From Intrasporangiaceae bacterium URHB0013 (GTDB lineage: Bacteria > Actinomycetota > Actinomycetes > Actinomycetales > Dermatophilaceae), in the NCBI GenBank assembly GCA_000620545.1, contig JIBA01000018.1, positions 1 to 64,000 of the forward strand: a stretch of DNA of 64,000 bases. Reading direction: 5' to 3'. A program made the position numbers and the translations under genes. How positions within the stretch are numbered: the first letter of the stretch is position 1; each line of letters begins with the position of its first letter. Shown here in pieces: positions 17,098 to 25,905 of this stretch. Below the pieces are notes generated by a model that was not told the DNA's origin, ran no database searches, and was given only the letters and a program-made list of their open reading frames with translations.

Positions 17098-18183
17098 GTG
17101 ACGCGGCCCCGGCTCAAGGCCCGGCTCCAGCACCCCGCAGCCTGGTGGCTGTGGGGTCTGGGCCTGGCCACGGCTGCGTCGCGCACGACCAACCCCGTGC
17201 TGCTGCTGCTCGTCATCGGGGTCTGCGTCCTCGTCGTCAGTGAACGGCACGACCCGGCGACCGTGAACCCGCTGCCGGCCTTCCTCGTCATCGGTGCCGT
17301 CATCGTCGCCTTCCGCGTCGTCATGACGGCGCTGCTCGGCAACGGCATCGTCGGCGACACGGTCGTCCTGACCCTGCCGAGCGTGCCGCTCCCAGACTGG
17401 GCGGCGGGCGTGCGCATCGGCGGCACGGTGACACTCGAGTCCCTGCTGTATGCCGCCTACGACGCCCTGCGCCTCGCGGCCGTCCTCGCGTGCCTGGGTG
17501 CCGCCAACGCGCTCGCGAGCCCGCGCAGGTTGCTGCGCTACCTGCCGGCAACGCTCTACGACGTCGGCACCGCTGTCGTCGTCGGACTGACGTTCGCGCC
17601 CCAGCTGCTGACCGACGCGCGCGACGTGCGGGCCGCCCGGACGCTGCGCGGTCGCGACGGACGAGGTATGCGCGAGATGGCCCGCCTCGCGGTCCCCGTG
17701 CTCGAGACCGCCTTCGAGCGGTCGCTGGGCCTCGCCGCCTCGATGGAGTCGCGCGGCTACGGCAGAGCGGTGCGCTCCACGACGACGAGCCGCAGGGCCG
17801 CCACGGGACTCGCGCTCGCCGGGCTCGTCGGTGTCCTCGCAGGTCTCTACGGCCTCCTCGACTCCTCTGCCGGAGGGGTGCTCGGGCTGCCCGTGCTCGT
17901 CCTCGGCGCGCTGCTCGCCGGCGCGAGCCTCCTCGTGGGTGCCTCACGCGACCCGCGGTCCGGTCACCGCCGCGACCAGTGGACGTGGACCGAGACCGTC
18001 ACGGTCGTCGCCGGGGCCGTCCCTGCCGCCGTCCTCGTCGTCGGCTCCGTGCAGGGCTGGGAGGGCATCGTGCCGAGCCAGCAGGCCGAGCTGCCCGCGG
18101 TCCCGCTCCTCGCCGTCCTCGCCGTCGTCGTCAGCGCCGTCCCGGCCTGGATCACACCCCGTCCGCGGGAGGTCGCACCGTGA
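17098..18183 (+). CDS. ECF transporter transmembrane component (EcfT/CbiQ type)
   Basis: The energising membrane subunit of an energy-coupling-factor importer, 361 aa, with several hydrophobic helices. It has the two Ala/Ser-Arg-Gly coupling motifs of the family, AARTLRGRDG and SMESRGYGR, which contact the ATPase. The GTG start is 14 bp after the preceding stop, and the 3' end overlaps the ATPase start (GTGA). Length exceeds the usual 250-270 aa because of extra C-terminal helices (after SRRAATGLAL). Confidence 0.88.
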   Translation: MTRPRLKARLQHPAAWWLWGLGLATAASRTTNPVLLLLVIGVCVLVVSERHDPATVNPLPAFLVIGAVIVAFRVVMTALLGNGIVGDTVVLTLPSVPLPDWAAGVRIGGTVTLESLLYAAYDALRLAAVLACLGAANALASPRRLLRYLPATLYDVGTAVVVGLTFAPQLLTDARDVRAARTLRGRDGRGMREMARLAVPVLETAFERSLGLAASMESRGYGRAVRSTTTSRRAATGLALAGLVGVLAGLYGLLDSSAGGVLGLPVLVLGALLAGASLLVGASRDPRSGHRRDQWTWTETVTVVAGAVPAAVLVVGSVQGWEGIVPSQQAELPAVPLLAVLAVVVSAVPAWITPRPREVAP

Positions 18184-19802
18184 TCAGCTTCGAGCACGTG
18201 TCGGTGCAGTATGCCGACGCCCCCGCTCCCAGCCTCCACGACGTCACGCTCGAGATCCCCGAGGGCGAGCTCGTCCTCGTCGTGGGGCCGACCGGGAGCG
18301 GGAAGTCGACGCTGCTGCGCACCATCAATGGTCTTGTCCCGCACTTCAGCGGGGGCACCCTGACAGGGCGCGTCACCGTCGACGGCCTCGACACCGCCGA
18401 GCACCGTCCGCGCGACCTCGCCACCGTCGTCGGTCTCGTCGAGCAGAACCCGTCATCGACCTTCGTCACGGACGTCGTCGAGGACGAGGTCGCCTACGGC
18501 ATGGAGACGATGGGCCTGGGCTCGACGACGATCCGCCGGCGCGTCGAGGAGACGCTCGACCTCTTCGGGCTCACGCCGCTGCGCGCGCGGTCACTCCGCT
18601 CCCTCTCGGGTGGTCAGCAGCAGCGGGTCGCGATCGCGGCGCTGTTCGCGGCGGGACCTCGGGTCCTCGTGCTCGACGAACCGACCTCGGCGCTGGATCC
18701 CGTTGCGGCAGAGGAGGTTCTGGCCTCGCTCCACCGCATCGTGCACGACCTCGGTGTCACCGTCGTTCTCGCCGAGCACCGGCTCGAGCGCGTCGTGCAC
18801 CACGCCGACCGCGTCGTCCTCGTCGACGAGGGGCACGTGTCCGAGCTGCTCGACCCGGCCGAGGCGATGCGGCGCTCCCAGATCTACCCACCCGTCGTCG
18901 GTCTCTCACGCCTCGTCGGGTGGTCGCCCACGCCCCTGTCCATCCGCGACGCTCGCCGCAAGGCGGCCGGGCTGCGCCAGGCCCTCGGCGACAGCGCGCC
19001 GCCGACCGGCGCGGACCTGAGGGTCGTCGGGCCTGCCGACGCCGTACGCATCACTGGTGTCCGCGTCTCGCGCGGCGCCCGCATCGTCCTGGACGGCCTC
19101 GACCTCGCCGTGGCTCGCGGCTCGGTGACGACACTCATGGGTCGCAACGGTGCAGGCAAGTCGACGCTGCTGGGCGCCATCGCGGCGCAGCACCGGCTGT
19201 CCGGGGGGAAGGTGCGCCTGGGGGCCGACGGCGTCGACCCGCATACCCGGTCCGCCCGGGAGCGGGTGCGCACCGTCGGGCTCGTGCCGCAGCAGCCCGA
19301 GCTGCTCCTCTACACCGACTCCGTCGCGGCCGAGTGCGCCGCTGCCGACGAGGACTTCGGGGCCGCGCCGGGATCGGCCCGCGCCCTGCTCGATCGCATC
19401 TCCGGCGGCATCGACCCCGCGGTGCACCCCCGCGACCTGTCCGAGGGACAACGACTCGAGCTCGCGCTCGCCGTGATCCTCTGCGGCGCACCCGAGGTGC
19501 TCCTGCTCGACGAGCCGACCCGCGGGCTCGACTACGGCGCCAAGAAGCGGCTCGGCGAGATGCTCACCGGCCTGGCCGCCCAGGGCACGACGGTCCTGCT
19601 GGCCACCCACGACGTGGAGCTGGCGGCCGAGGTGGCCGACCGCGTCATCATCCTCGCCGACGGGGAGGTCGTCACCGACGGGCCTGCCCGTGACGTGCTC
19701 GCCTCGTCGCCGGCCTTCGCCCCGCAGGTGACGAAGGTGCTCCTCCCCCAGACCTGGCTCACGGTGGCCGAGGTCGCAGGCGCCCTCGCGAGGATCGCAT
19801 GA
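18180..19802 (+). CDS. ECF transporter ATPase, two fused ABC domains
   Basis: A 540-aa protein with two complete ABC modules. Domain 1 has Walker A GPTGSGKST, signature LSGGQQQR and Walker B VLVLDEPTSALDP. Domain 2 has Walker A GRNGAGKST, a modified signature LSEGQRLE and Walker B VLLLDEPTRGLD. It is a fused EcfA-EcfA' pair that powers corrinoid (or cobalt) import through the adjacent EcfT and S component. It is overlapped by both neighbours, so this is a tightly coupled operon. The second signature (LSEGQ instead of LSGGQ) is a mild variant. Confidence 0.93.
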   Translation: MISFEHVSVQYADAPAPSLHDVTLEIPEGELVLVVGPTGSGKSTLLRTINGLVPHFSGGTLTGRVTVDGLDTAEHRPRDLATVVGLVEQNPSSTFVTDVVEDEVAYGMETMGLGSTTIRRRVEETLDLFGLTPLRARSLRSLSGGQQQRVAIAALFAAGPRVLVLDEPTSALDPVAAEEVLASLHRIVHDLGVTVVLAEHRLERVVHHADRVVLVDEGHVSELLDPAEAMRRSQIYPPVVGLSRLVGWSPTPLSIRDARRKAAGLRQALGDSAPPTGADLRVVGPADAVRITGVRVSRGARIVLDGLDLAVARGSVTTLMGRNGAGKSTLLGAIAAQHRLSGGKVRLGADGVDPHTRSARERVRTVGLVPQQPELLLYTDSVAAECAAADEDFGAAPGSARALLDRISGGIDPAVHPRDLSEGQRLELALAVILCGAPEVLLLDEPTRGLDYGAKKRLGEMLTGLAAQGTTVLLATHDVELAAEVADRVIILADGEVVTDGPARDVLASSPAFAPQVTKVLLPQTWLTVAEVAGALARIA

Positions 19803-20656
19803 GTGGCCGTCGGGTCATCGCCCTGCGCTGGCCCGCCGTCGTCGCCGTCGCCGTCGTCGGCGTCGTCGGGCTCGTGGCCTTCACCTGGCCCTTCTTCGTG
19901 ACCGGCGACTTCGCCCGCGACCACGGCAACGACGCGCCGTGGCTCTTCGCCGTGCTCCTCGGGCTGCTCGCCGTCGTGTGCCTCGCCGAGGTCACCGCCG
20001 GACGTCTCGACGCCAAGACGGTCGCGGTCCTCGGGGTGGCCGCCGCGGCCGGTGGTGGCCTGCGGCTGCTGAGCGCAGGCACCGCAGGACTCGAGCCGAT
20101 GTTCTTCATCGTCATCGTCGCGGGACGCGTCCTCGGCCCGGGTGTCGGCTTCGTCTCCGGCGCCCTCGCCGTCACGACCGGCGCCCTCCTCACCGGTGGC
20201 GTCGGCCCGTGGCTGCCCTTCCAGATGATCTGCGCCGGCGGCATCGGGCTGGGAGCCGGTCTGTTGCCGGGCCGCGCGGGAGGACGTGCCGAGCGGTGGG
20301 TGCTCGCGGCATACGCCCTCGTGACCGGACTCGCCTTCGGGCTGTTCATGAACCTCTGGTTCTGGCCGTTCCTGGGGACCAACGCCCCCAGTGGCATGGG
20401 CTTCGTCCCCGGCGCTCCGGTCTCCGAGAATCTCGCCCACTACGCCCTCTTCTACCTCGCGACCTCGCTGGCGTGGGACCTGCCGCGCGGCGTGCTCAAC
20501 GCGCTCCTCGTCCTGCTGGCCGGTCCGGCGCTGCTGCGGGTCTTCCGGCGCGGCGCGCGACGGGCCGCCTTCGGGGTGCCCGTCGTCTTCGAGCCGACCT
20601 CCCCGGCGGAACCCGAGCGCCGGGTGCCTGTGGAGCACGCACGGGACACCCGATGA
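19799..20656 (+). CDS. ECF transporter S component, predicted corrinoid-specific
   Basis: A 285-aa integral membrane protein with about six helices. The family-like AGRVLGPGVGFVSGALA and PWLPFQMICAGGIGLGAG segments identify it as a substrate-binding S component. Cobalamin or cobinamide specificity is inferred from the upstream cobalamin riboswitch and the cobU-cobS genes that follow, not from the sequence. Its ATG overlaps the ATPase stop, and its stop overlaps the cobU start. Confidence 0.82.
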   Translation: MSGRRVIALRWPAVVAVAVVGVVGLVAFTWPFFVTGDFARDHGNDAPWLFAVLLGLLAVVCLAEVTAGRLDAKTVAVLGVAAAAGGGLRLLSAGTAGLEPMFFIVIVAGRVLGPGVGFVSGALAVTTGALLTGGVGPWLPFQMICAGGIGLGAGLLPGRAGGRAERWVLAAYALVTGLAFGLFMNLWFWPFLGTNAPSGMGFVPGAPVSENLAHYALFYLATSLAWDLPRGVLNALLVLLAGPALLRVFRRGARRAAFGVPVVFEPTSPAEPERRVPVEHARDTR

Positions 20657-21273
20657 GCGGGGCGGTGGGTGCGACGGCGACGGGGCCCGGCCCGGCCCGG
20701 ACGACGACCCTCGTCACCGGCCCGGTGCGCAGCGGCAAGAGCCGTCATGCCGAGGACCTGCTCCGGGACCACGGGGACGTCCTCTACGTCGCGACCGGGA
20801 GACCGGCCGATCCGTCAGATCCCGAGTGGAGCCGACGCGTCGCGGACCACCGCGCTCAGCGGCCGGGGACGTGGCGGACCCTCGAGACGACGGACGTGGT
20901 CGGTGCCATCGACGCCGCGGCGGGTCCCCTCCTCGTCGACTGTCTCGGCACGTGGCTCACGGCGCTCGTGGACGACGTCGGCTGGGAGGACCTCGTCACT
21001 GCCGCCGCAGCGGTGCGCCGCGAGGCCGATCGACTCGTGGACGCACTCTGTGCTGCAAGGGTGCCCGTCGTCGTCGTCACGAACGAGGTCGGCTGGTCCT
21101 TGGTCGCGACGACGGCCTCTGGGCGGATGTTCCAGGACGAGCTGGGCCGGCTCAACGCGCTCGTCGCCGGCGTGGCCGCCCGGGTGCACCTCGTCGTCGC
21201 CGGACGCGTCGTGGACCTCAGCGACGCACCCGTCGTTCCCCGGGAGCCGAGGCCGAGGACGCTCGATGCGTGA
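20653..21273 (+). CDS. cobU: Adenosylcobinamide kinase/guanylyltransferase
   Basis: Bifunctional enzyme (206 aa) of nucleotide-loop assembly: it phosphorylates adenosylcobinamide and then makes GDP-cobinamide. It has the P-loop GPVRSGKSRHAE, the DCLGTWLTAL block with its Asp, and VVTNEVGWSLV plus FQDELGRLN, which are family signatures. It overlaps the S-component gene upstream and cobS downstream. With the importer it forms a salvage route for cobinamide taken up from outside. Confidence 0.93.
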   Translation: MSGAVGATATGPGPARTTTLVTGPVRSGKSRHAEDLLRDHGDVLYVATGRPADPSDPEWSRRVADHRAQRPGTWRTLETTDVVGAIDAAAGPLLVDCLGTWLTALVDDVGWEDLVTAAAAVRREADRLVDALCAARVPVVVVTNEVGWSLVATTASGRMFQDELGRLNALVAGVAARVHLVVAGRVVDLSDAPVVPREPRPRTLDA

Positions 21274-22072
21274 CGCCTGGCGGCTCGCCTTCGGCACCCT
21301 CACCGTCGTGCGCGTCCGAGCACCGGCGCACGTCGACCATGCCGTCCTGGGCCGCGCGATGCTCCTCGCCCCGGTCACGACCGCCCCGGCCGCCCTGGCC
21401 TGGGTCGCGCTGGGCATGGCGTCGACGACGGGCTGGGCACCCGCCGGCGTGAGTGCGGTGCTGGCTCTGGTCCTCGCGGCACTCCTCTCGCGCGCCCTGC
21501 ACCTCGACGGCCTCGCGGACCTCGCCGACGGGCTCACGTCCGGCTACGACCCGGCGCGGTCACTCGAGGTCATGCGGCGGGGCGACGCGGGACCGGCCGG
21601 CGCGGCGGCGATCGTCCTCGTCCTGCTGCTCGACGCTGCTTGCCTCGCAGTCCTGTTCGGGACCGCACCGGGAACGGCACTGGCCGTCGGGGCCCTCGTG
21701 GCGAGCCGGCTCGCGTGCGCTGTCTGCGCGCGGGACGGCATACCTCCCGCGCGTGGTGAGGGACTCGGTCAGGGGGTCGCCGGCAGCGTGGGCCGGGTAC
21801 ACCTGTTCGGCCTCGTCGCGGCTGTGAGCGTGCTGGCCGCGCTCGTGGTCACCGGCAGTTCGCTCGCGGCGTCGGAGCCCTCGTGGTGGGCCGCCGCCGG
21901 TGGCGTCGCGGTCGTCCTGGTCGCGGTGGCTGCGGCCGTCGTGACCCGACACCACGCGGTGCGTCGTCTCGGAGGGGTCACCGGTGACGTCATCGGCGCC
22001 GCCCTCGAGGTCGCGATGGCCGCCGGACTCGTCACGGCGACACTCGTCGCCAACGCCCTCCCCCACCCCTAA
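21266..22072 (+). CDS. cobS: Adenosylcobinamide-GDP ribazoletransferase (cobalamin synthase)
   Basis: A membrane enzyme that joins GDP-cobinamide with alpha-ribazole to give adenosylcobalamin. The diagnostic metal-site motif HLDGLADLADGL is present, as are RRGDAGPAGAAA and the C-terminal RRLGGVTGDVIGA; most of the rest is hydrophobic helices. Length is 268 aa. It is the last gene of the riboswitch operon, overlapping cobU by 8 bp. cobT, which makes alpha-ribazole phosphate, is not in the window. Confidence 0.93.
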   Translation: MRDAWRLAFGTLTVVRVRAPAHVDHAVLGRAMLLAPVTTAPAALAWVALGMASTTGWAPAGVSAVLALVLAALLSRALHLDGLADLADGLTSGYDPARSLEVMRRGDAGPAGAAAIVLVLLLDAACLAVLFGTAPGTALAVGALVASRLACAVCARDGIPPARGEGLGQGVAGSVGRVHLFGLVAAVSVLAALVVTGSSLAASEPSWWAAAGGVAVVLVAVAAAVVTRHHAVRRLGGVTGDVIGAALEVAMAAGLVTATLVANALPHP

Positions 22073-22411
22073 CCGTCGAAAGGCCAAAGTTCGCGGGCGC
22101 GCACTCGTCGAAAGGCCAAAGTTCGCGGGCGCGCACTCGTCGAGAGGCCAAGCCAGGCCACATGCTTTGGCCTCTCGACCACGTGCTAGTCGCAAACTTT
22201 GGCCTCTCGACGGTTGAGCTGGGCCGCAAAGGTTGGCCTCGACAAGGTGCTAGCCGCGAACTTTGGCCCCTCGACTGGGGGGCGAGCCGCAAACTTTGGC
22301 CTCTCGACGGTTGAGCTGGGCCGCAAAGGTTGGCCTCGACAAGGTGCTAGCCGCGAACTTTGGCCCCTCGACTGGGGGCGAGCCGCAAACTTTGGCCTCT
22401 CGACGGTTGAG
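22073..22411. repeat. Array of related direct and inverted repeats between cobS and gatD
   Basis: About eleven variants of one word (GTCGAGAGGCCAAAGTTTGCG or its complement) fill the gap between two convergent genes. The two leftmost copies point one way, a 13-bp perfect hairpin (GTCGAGAGGCCAA at 22139-22151, complement at 22167-22179) sits in the middle, and the rest point the other way. The right part is a direct repeat of about 97 bp starting at 22192, 22289 and (truncated) 22385. It could act as a bidirectional terminator. It is a non-coding mosaic, and its word recurs in the hairpin after pepA. Confidence 0.85.
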
Positions 22412-22434
22412 GGGTGGGGTGTGGTGGGGTCAGG

Positions 22435-23220
22435 TCAGCGGCGGAGGCGGGCTGCCACGGGGGCGGGCAGGCGGCTGCGCCAGTCGGACCCGGGAGACTC
22501 GCGTCGTGACTCGGCGATGCGCTCGCGGCGGGCCCGTTCCACGAACGGCGACTCGAGCGTGGGCCACGCCTCGGACCGCTGCGTGGCACGGGCGAGCACG
22601 AGGTCGGCGAGCTCCGGGTTGAGCGCGAGCAGCGGGCCGTGCAGACGGGTGCCGAACACGGATCCGGCGAGCACGCCCTCGGACGTGTCTCCGCCGGCGT
22701 CGTCGGCGCGGTTGCCCGCACCGACCTCCAACGTGAAGAGCGCCCGGGCGCCGTCCTCGCGCACCGTGCGCAGGTCGTTCGCCTCCCAGCCGATGAGGGC
22801 GGGCAGGTCGAGCGAGGCGTCCGGCCGGGTGACGACCGTACCGGTGACCTCGGTCGCGGGGTGGGTGCTCACTGGCGCGAGCCCCAGACCTGGGTGCCGG
22901 GAACCGGAGGGGTCGACCCACGAACGAGCGACCGCGTCGAGACCGGCGTCGACCGCCAGGAGCACCGCGCCGTCGGAGACCCGCGCCGCGAGGTCGGTCG
23001 AGCGCAGGGCCTCGACCAGCGCTGCCACGCCACCACGTCCGGTGCCGCCGACGAGGTAGACGTCGGCCTCGACAAAGGAGTCGGGCCGGTCGACCGTGAC
23101 GGTCTCGACGGCAATGTCACGTGCGGCCCCACGACGCACGAGAGCGCCCGCGTTGGCCTCGTCGGCCGCAGCGACCGTGGCGAGCGGGAAGAGCGTGGCG
23201 ACGGTGAGTGCCTTGCTCAA
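22435..23220 (-). CDS. gatD: GatD-like protein lacking the amidotransferase cysteine
   Basis: Partner of MurT by position and by the C-terminal block VFGTRLHGPLLALNPELADL, which matches the His-containing segment of CobB/CobQ-type class I glutamine amidotransferases. The nucleophile loop, normally like LAVCAGYQ, reads LLAVDAGLDAVARSW. There is no cysteine anywhere in the 261 residues, so glutamine hydrolysis by the usual mechanism is impossible. The N-terminal start is weak: TTG at 23220 overlapping the murT stop (TTGA) gives the longest fit. In the family, MurT-GatD amidates D-isoglutamate of lipid II. Here the role must differ or be lost. Confidence 0.75.
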   Translation of the reverse strand: MSKALTVATLFPLATVAAADEANAGALVRRGAARDIAVETVTVDRPDSFVEADVYLVGGTGRGGVAALVEALRSTDLAARVSDGAVLLAVDAGLDAVARSWVDPSGSRHPGLGLAPVSTHPATEVTGTVVTRPDASLDLPALIGWEANDLRTVREDGARALFTLEVGAGNRADDAGGDTSEGVLAGSVFGTRLHGPLLALNPELADLVLARATQRSEAWPTLESPFVERARRERIAESRRESPGSDWRSRLPAPVAARLRR

Positions 23221-24464
23221 TGGGAGCCTCCTCGAAAGTGCTTGGAGATGCGCCGGAAGGCCGGGTAGTTGCAGGCCACGATCACCTCGCCCGGTGCATG
23301 GGTGCGGACGGCGGACTCGATGTCGGCGCCCTCGACGACCTCGACGCCGGCTGCGTCGAGGACGGCCGCGGCGTCGGCCGCGCGTCCGCCCGTGACCGCG
23401 ACCCGCCGGCCTGCGAGGCGCTGGAACGGCGCCTCCCACATCGTGGCGGTGTCCTTGGGGCCGAACGGGTCGACGGCGACGACGAGCGGACGGTCCGTCG
23501 TGACGGCGACGTCGATCGCCTCCGCCCACCCCGCGGGGTTCTTGAGCATGAGCAGCCGGGCGGCGTGGTCACCCAAGGGGTACGGCGCGTAGCGGCCGTC
23601 GACGTCGGCGACGGCGCTCACCCGCTGCGCCGCGGCTGACACGTCGACGCCGAGGGCATCCGCGGCAGCGAGCGCGAACGCACCGCCAACGGGTCCCGTC
23701 CGGCCCGGCACGGTCACCTCGATGCCCGTGCGTCGACCCTGGTGCTCGACCGCCCAGCCGTCCCCGTCGGGCACGACCTTCCAGTCCGGCTCCGGGCGCG
23801 ACCGCTGGCAGCCGGGGCAGCTCCACGAGTGGTCGGTGAAGTCCTGGACCGACCCGCACGCCGGGCAGATCAGGGCGTCGCCGCGCCAGTACAGACCGCC
23901 GCTCACACCGATCCGGCGCGGGGCGGTCTCGAAGGCCCAGCTCACGAGTGGGTCGTCCACGTTGACGATGGCGACGCAGTCGTCGGGCAGCGCGGCCGCG
24001 GTGCGGCGCCAGTGCTCCAACGTGCTCTTGAGCGACACCCCGCGGGTGTACTCGCGGGAGCTGTTGAGCACGACGACCGCCTTGGGTCGGGTGCCCCGGG
24101 CGACCGGCTCGAGGTAGACCTCGTCGACCTCGAGGGCCGCCAGCTCGGAGGTGCGGTCGGCCGACAGGGCGGTGACGATCCCATCGGTCATGTTGGCACC
24201 GGTCGTGTTGCTCACAACCGCGCCGCCCGGCGTGATCGCCGCCGCGACCAGCGCCGTCACGGTGCTCTTGCCGTTGGTGCCGGTGACGAGGACGGTGCGT
24301 CGGTCGCCGGCCACGGCCCGAAGCACCTGTGGGTCGACGCGCAGGGCCAAGCGGCCGCCGATCATCGAGCCCGAGCCCTTGCCGAGGACCTGGGAGAGTC
24401 GTCCCGCCGACCGTCCTGTGGCCAGCGCCAGCCGGGCGCGGAGCGGATCGCGTACGTCAGACAA
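23217..24464 (-). CDS. murT: MurT-like Mur-ligase-fold protein
   Basis: A 415-aa Mur-ligase homologue. It has the ATP-binding VTGTNGKSTVT (about residue 60), the Cys4 zinc ribbon ICPACGS and SCPGCQ typical of MurT, and a C-terminal DUF1727 region. Two family motifs are altered: LNLSRDQLDR reads LNSSREYTRG, and the C-terminal W-x-W-D segment reads ATMWEAPF. MurT normally amidates lipid II D-Glu using ammonia supplied by GatD; the partner next door lacks its cysteine. The TTG start at 24464 is the best in-frame choice but unusual. Confidence 0.82.
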   Translation of the reverse strand: MSDVRDPLRARLALATGRSAGRLSQVLGKGSGSMIGGRLALRVDPQVLRAVAGDRRTVLVTGTNGKSTVTALVAAAITPGGAVVSNTTGANMTDGIVTALSADRTSELAALEVDEVYLEPVARGTRPKAVVVLNSSREYTRGVSLKSTLEHWRRTAAALPDDCVAIVNVDDPLVSWAFETAPRRIGVSGGLYWRGDALICPACGSVQDFTDHSWSCPGCQRSRPEPDWKVVPDGDGWAVEHQGRRTGIEVTVPGRTGPVGGAFALAAADALGVDVSAAAQRVSAVADVDGRYAPYPLGDHAARLLMLKNPAGWAEAIDVAVTTDRPLVVAVDPFGPKDTATMWEAPFQRLAGRRVAVTGGRAADAAAVLDAAGVEVVEGADIESAVRTHAPGEVIVACNYPAFRRISKHFRGGSH

Positions 24465-24605
24465 ATGCGGTTACCCTTCTCGACATCGTTGGGTCACGCC
24501 GCTCGACAGCGAGGGCGACCGCTCGGTGACATGCCAGATCGACAAGCCAGATCGTAGCCGCAGCACCGGTTCTCCCGGTCCGCGGGTGGACGAGGAGGAG
24601 ACCGC

Positions 24606-25742
24606 GTGCGAGCCACCGATGTCGGAATCGAGATCGGGACGGGCCGCTCGGGTCCGCTGAACGCCATCACCGACGTCGAGGGCGTCCGGGTCGGCTACAG
24701 CACGATCGTCCACGGCGAGGGCGAGATGACCGTCGGGCAGGGGCCGGTGCGCACGGGTGTCACGGTCGTCCTGCCGCACGGCGGTCGCGCCTCCACCGAA
24801 CCCGTCTTCGCCGGCTACCACCGACTCAACGGGTTCGGCGAGCTCACCGGGCTCGAATGGTTGCACGAGTCCGGCATGCTCTCGAGCCCCATCGCCCTGA
24901 CGAACACCGACAGCGTCGGGGTCGTGCGCGACTCACTCATCGCCCGTGAGACCCGCGTACCGGGGCGGATGCCGATCATGCTCCCCGTCGTCGGCGAGAC
25001 GTGGGACGGCATCCTCAACGACATCAGCGGTCAGCACGTCACCCGCGAGCACGTGCACGCTGCCTTCGACGACGCGCGCAGCGGTGCCGTCGCGGAGGGC
25101 AACGTCGGCGGAGGCACGGGCACCCAGTGCTACGGCTTCAAGGGGGGGACCGGCACGGCCTCTCGCGTCGTGGACCTCGGCAACCGGCACTTCACGGTGG
25201 GTGTCCTCGTGCAGGCGAACCACGGCGACCGGAAGCACTTCGAGGTCAACGGGGTGCCGATCGGCCACGTCCTGACCAAGAAGGTCGTGCCCTTCCCTCG
25301 CATGTCGGAGATCACCCGCGTCCCGCCGCCCGGCACGGGCTCGGTGCTGGCCGTGGTCGCGACGGACGCGCCGCTGCTCCCCCACCAGCTCAACCGGCTC
25401 GCCCAGCGTGCCGGGCTGGGCATCGCGAAGTTCGGCGCGCGCGGTGACAACTACTCCGGCGACCTCATGATCGCCTTCTCGACCGCCGCGCACGGGATGC
25501 CCGACCAGGGCCCCGGCGCCCGTACCGAGATCGGGATGCAGGTCGAGATGCTTGCGCTCGAGTACTTCGACGCACTGTTCGGCGCCGTCATCGAGGCGAC
25601 CGCCGAGGCCATCCTCAACGCGATGCTCCAGGCCGAGACGATGGAGGGCCGAGACGGCCTGACGATCCATGCCCTCGACGGTGAGCGTCTTGCCAGCATC
25701 CTCGACCGCCACGGCAGGCGCCGTTTCTCCTTGCGTGAGTAG
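24606..25742 (+). CDS. P1-family aminopeptidase (DmpA type)
   Basis: A self-processing Ntn-hydrolase-like peptidase of 378 aa. The family segments are NAITDVEGVRVGYS at the N-terminus, NVGGGTGTQCYGFKGG, and the processing site GTG-SVLAVVATDAPLLP, where cleavage before the Ser would free it as the nucleophile. DmpA-type enzymes are L-aminopeptidases/D-amidases or esterases, and the exact substrate is unknown. The GTG start follows GAGGAGGAGA at good spacing. It is a single gene, divergent from murT. Confidence 0.88.
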   Translation: MRATDVGIEIGTGRSGPLNAITDVEGVRVGYSTIVHGEGEMTVGQGPVRTGVTVVLPHGGRASTEPVFAGYHRLNGFGELTGLEWLHESGMLSSPIALTNTDSVGVVRDSLIARETRVPGRMPIMLPVVGETWDGILNDISGQHVTREHVHAAFDDARSGAVAEGNVGGGTGTQCYGFKGGTGTASRVVDLGNRHFTVGVLVQANHGDRKHFEVNGVPIGHVLTKKVVPFPRMSEITRVPPPGTGSVLAVVATDAPLLPHQLNRLAQRAGLGIAKFGARGDNYSGDLMIAFSTAAHGMPDQGPGARTEIGMQVEMLALEYFDALFGAVIEATAEAILNAMLQAETMEGRDGLTIHALDGERLASILDRHGRRRFSLRE

Positions 25743-25905
25743 CAGATCCGTCTGCGTACGTCCTCACACCTCCCCCGAGCCACTGCGCGCCAGCGGACCC
25801 TTCGGAGACCAGACACGGCTGCACCCAGCCGCACGCACCCAGCGACGGCGTATGCCGGGTGGTGGTTTCCCGGCGCACCCACCCGTCACCCGTCGGTCCG
25901 GGGCG

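Noticed and set aside
22073-22411. CRISPR array
   Set aside because: Repeats vary in length, change orientation, and are not separated by unique spacers of even size; no cas gene is present.
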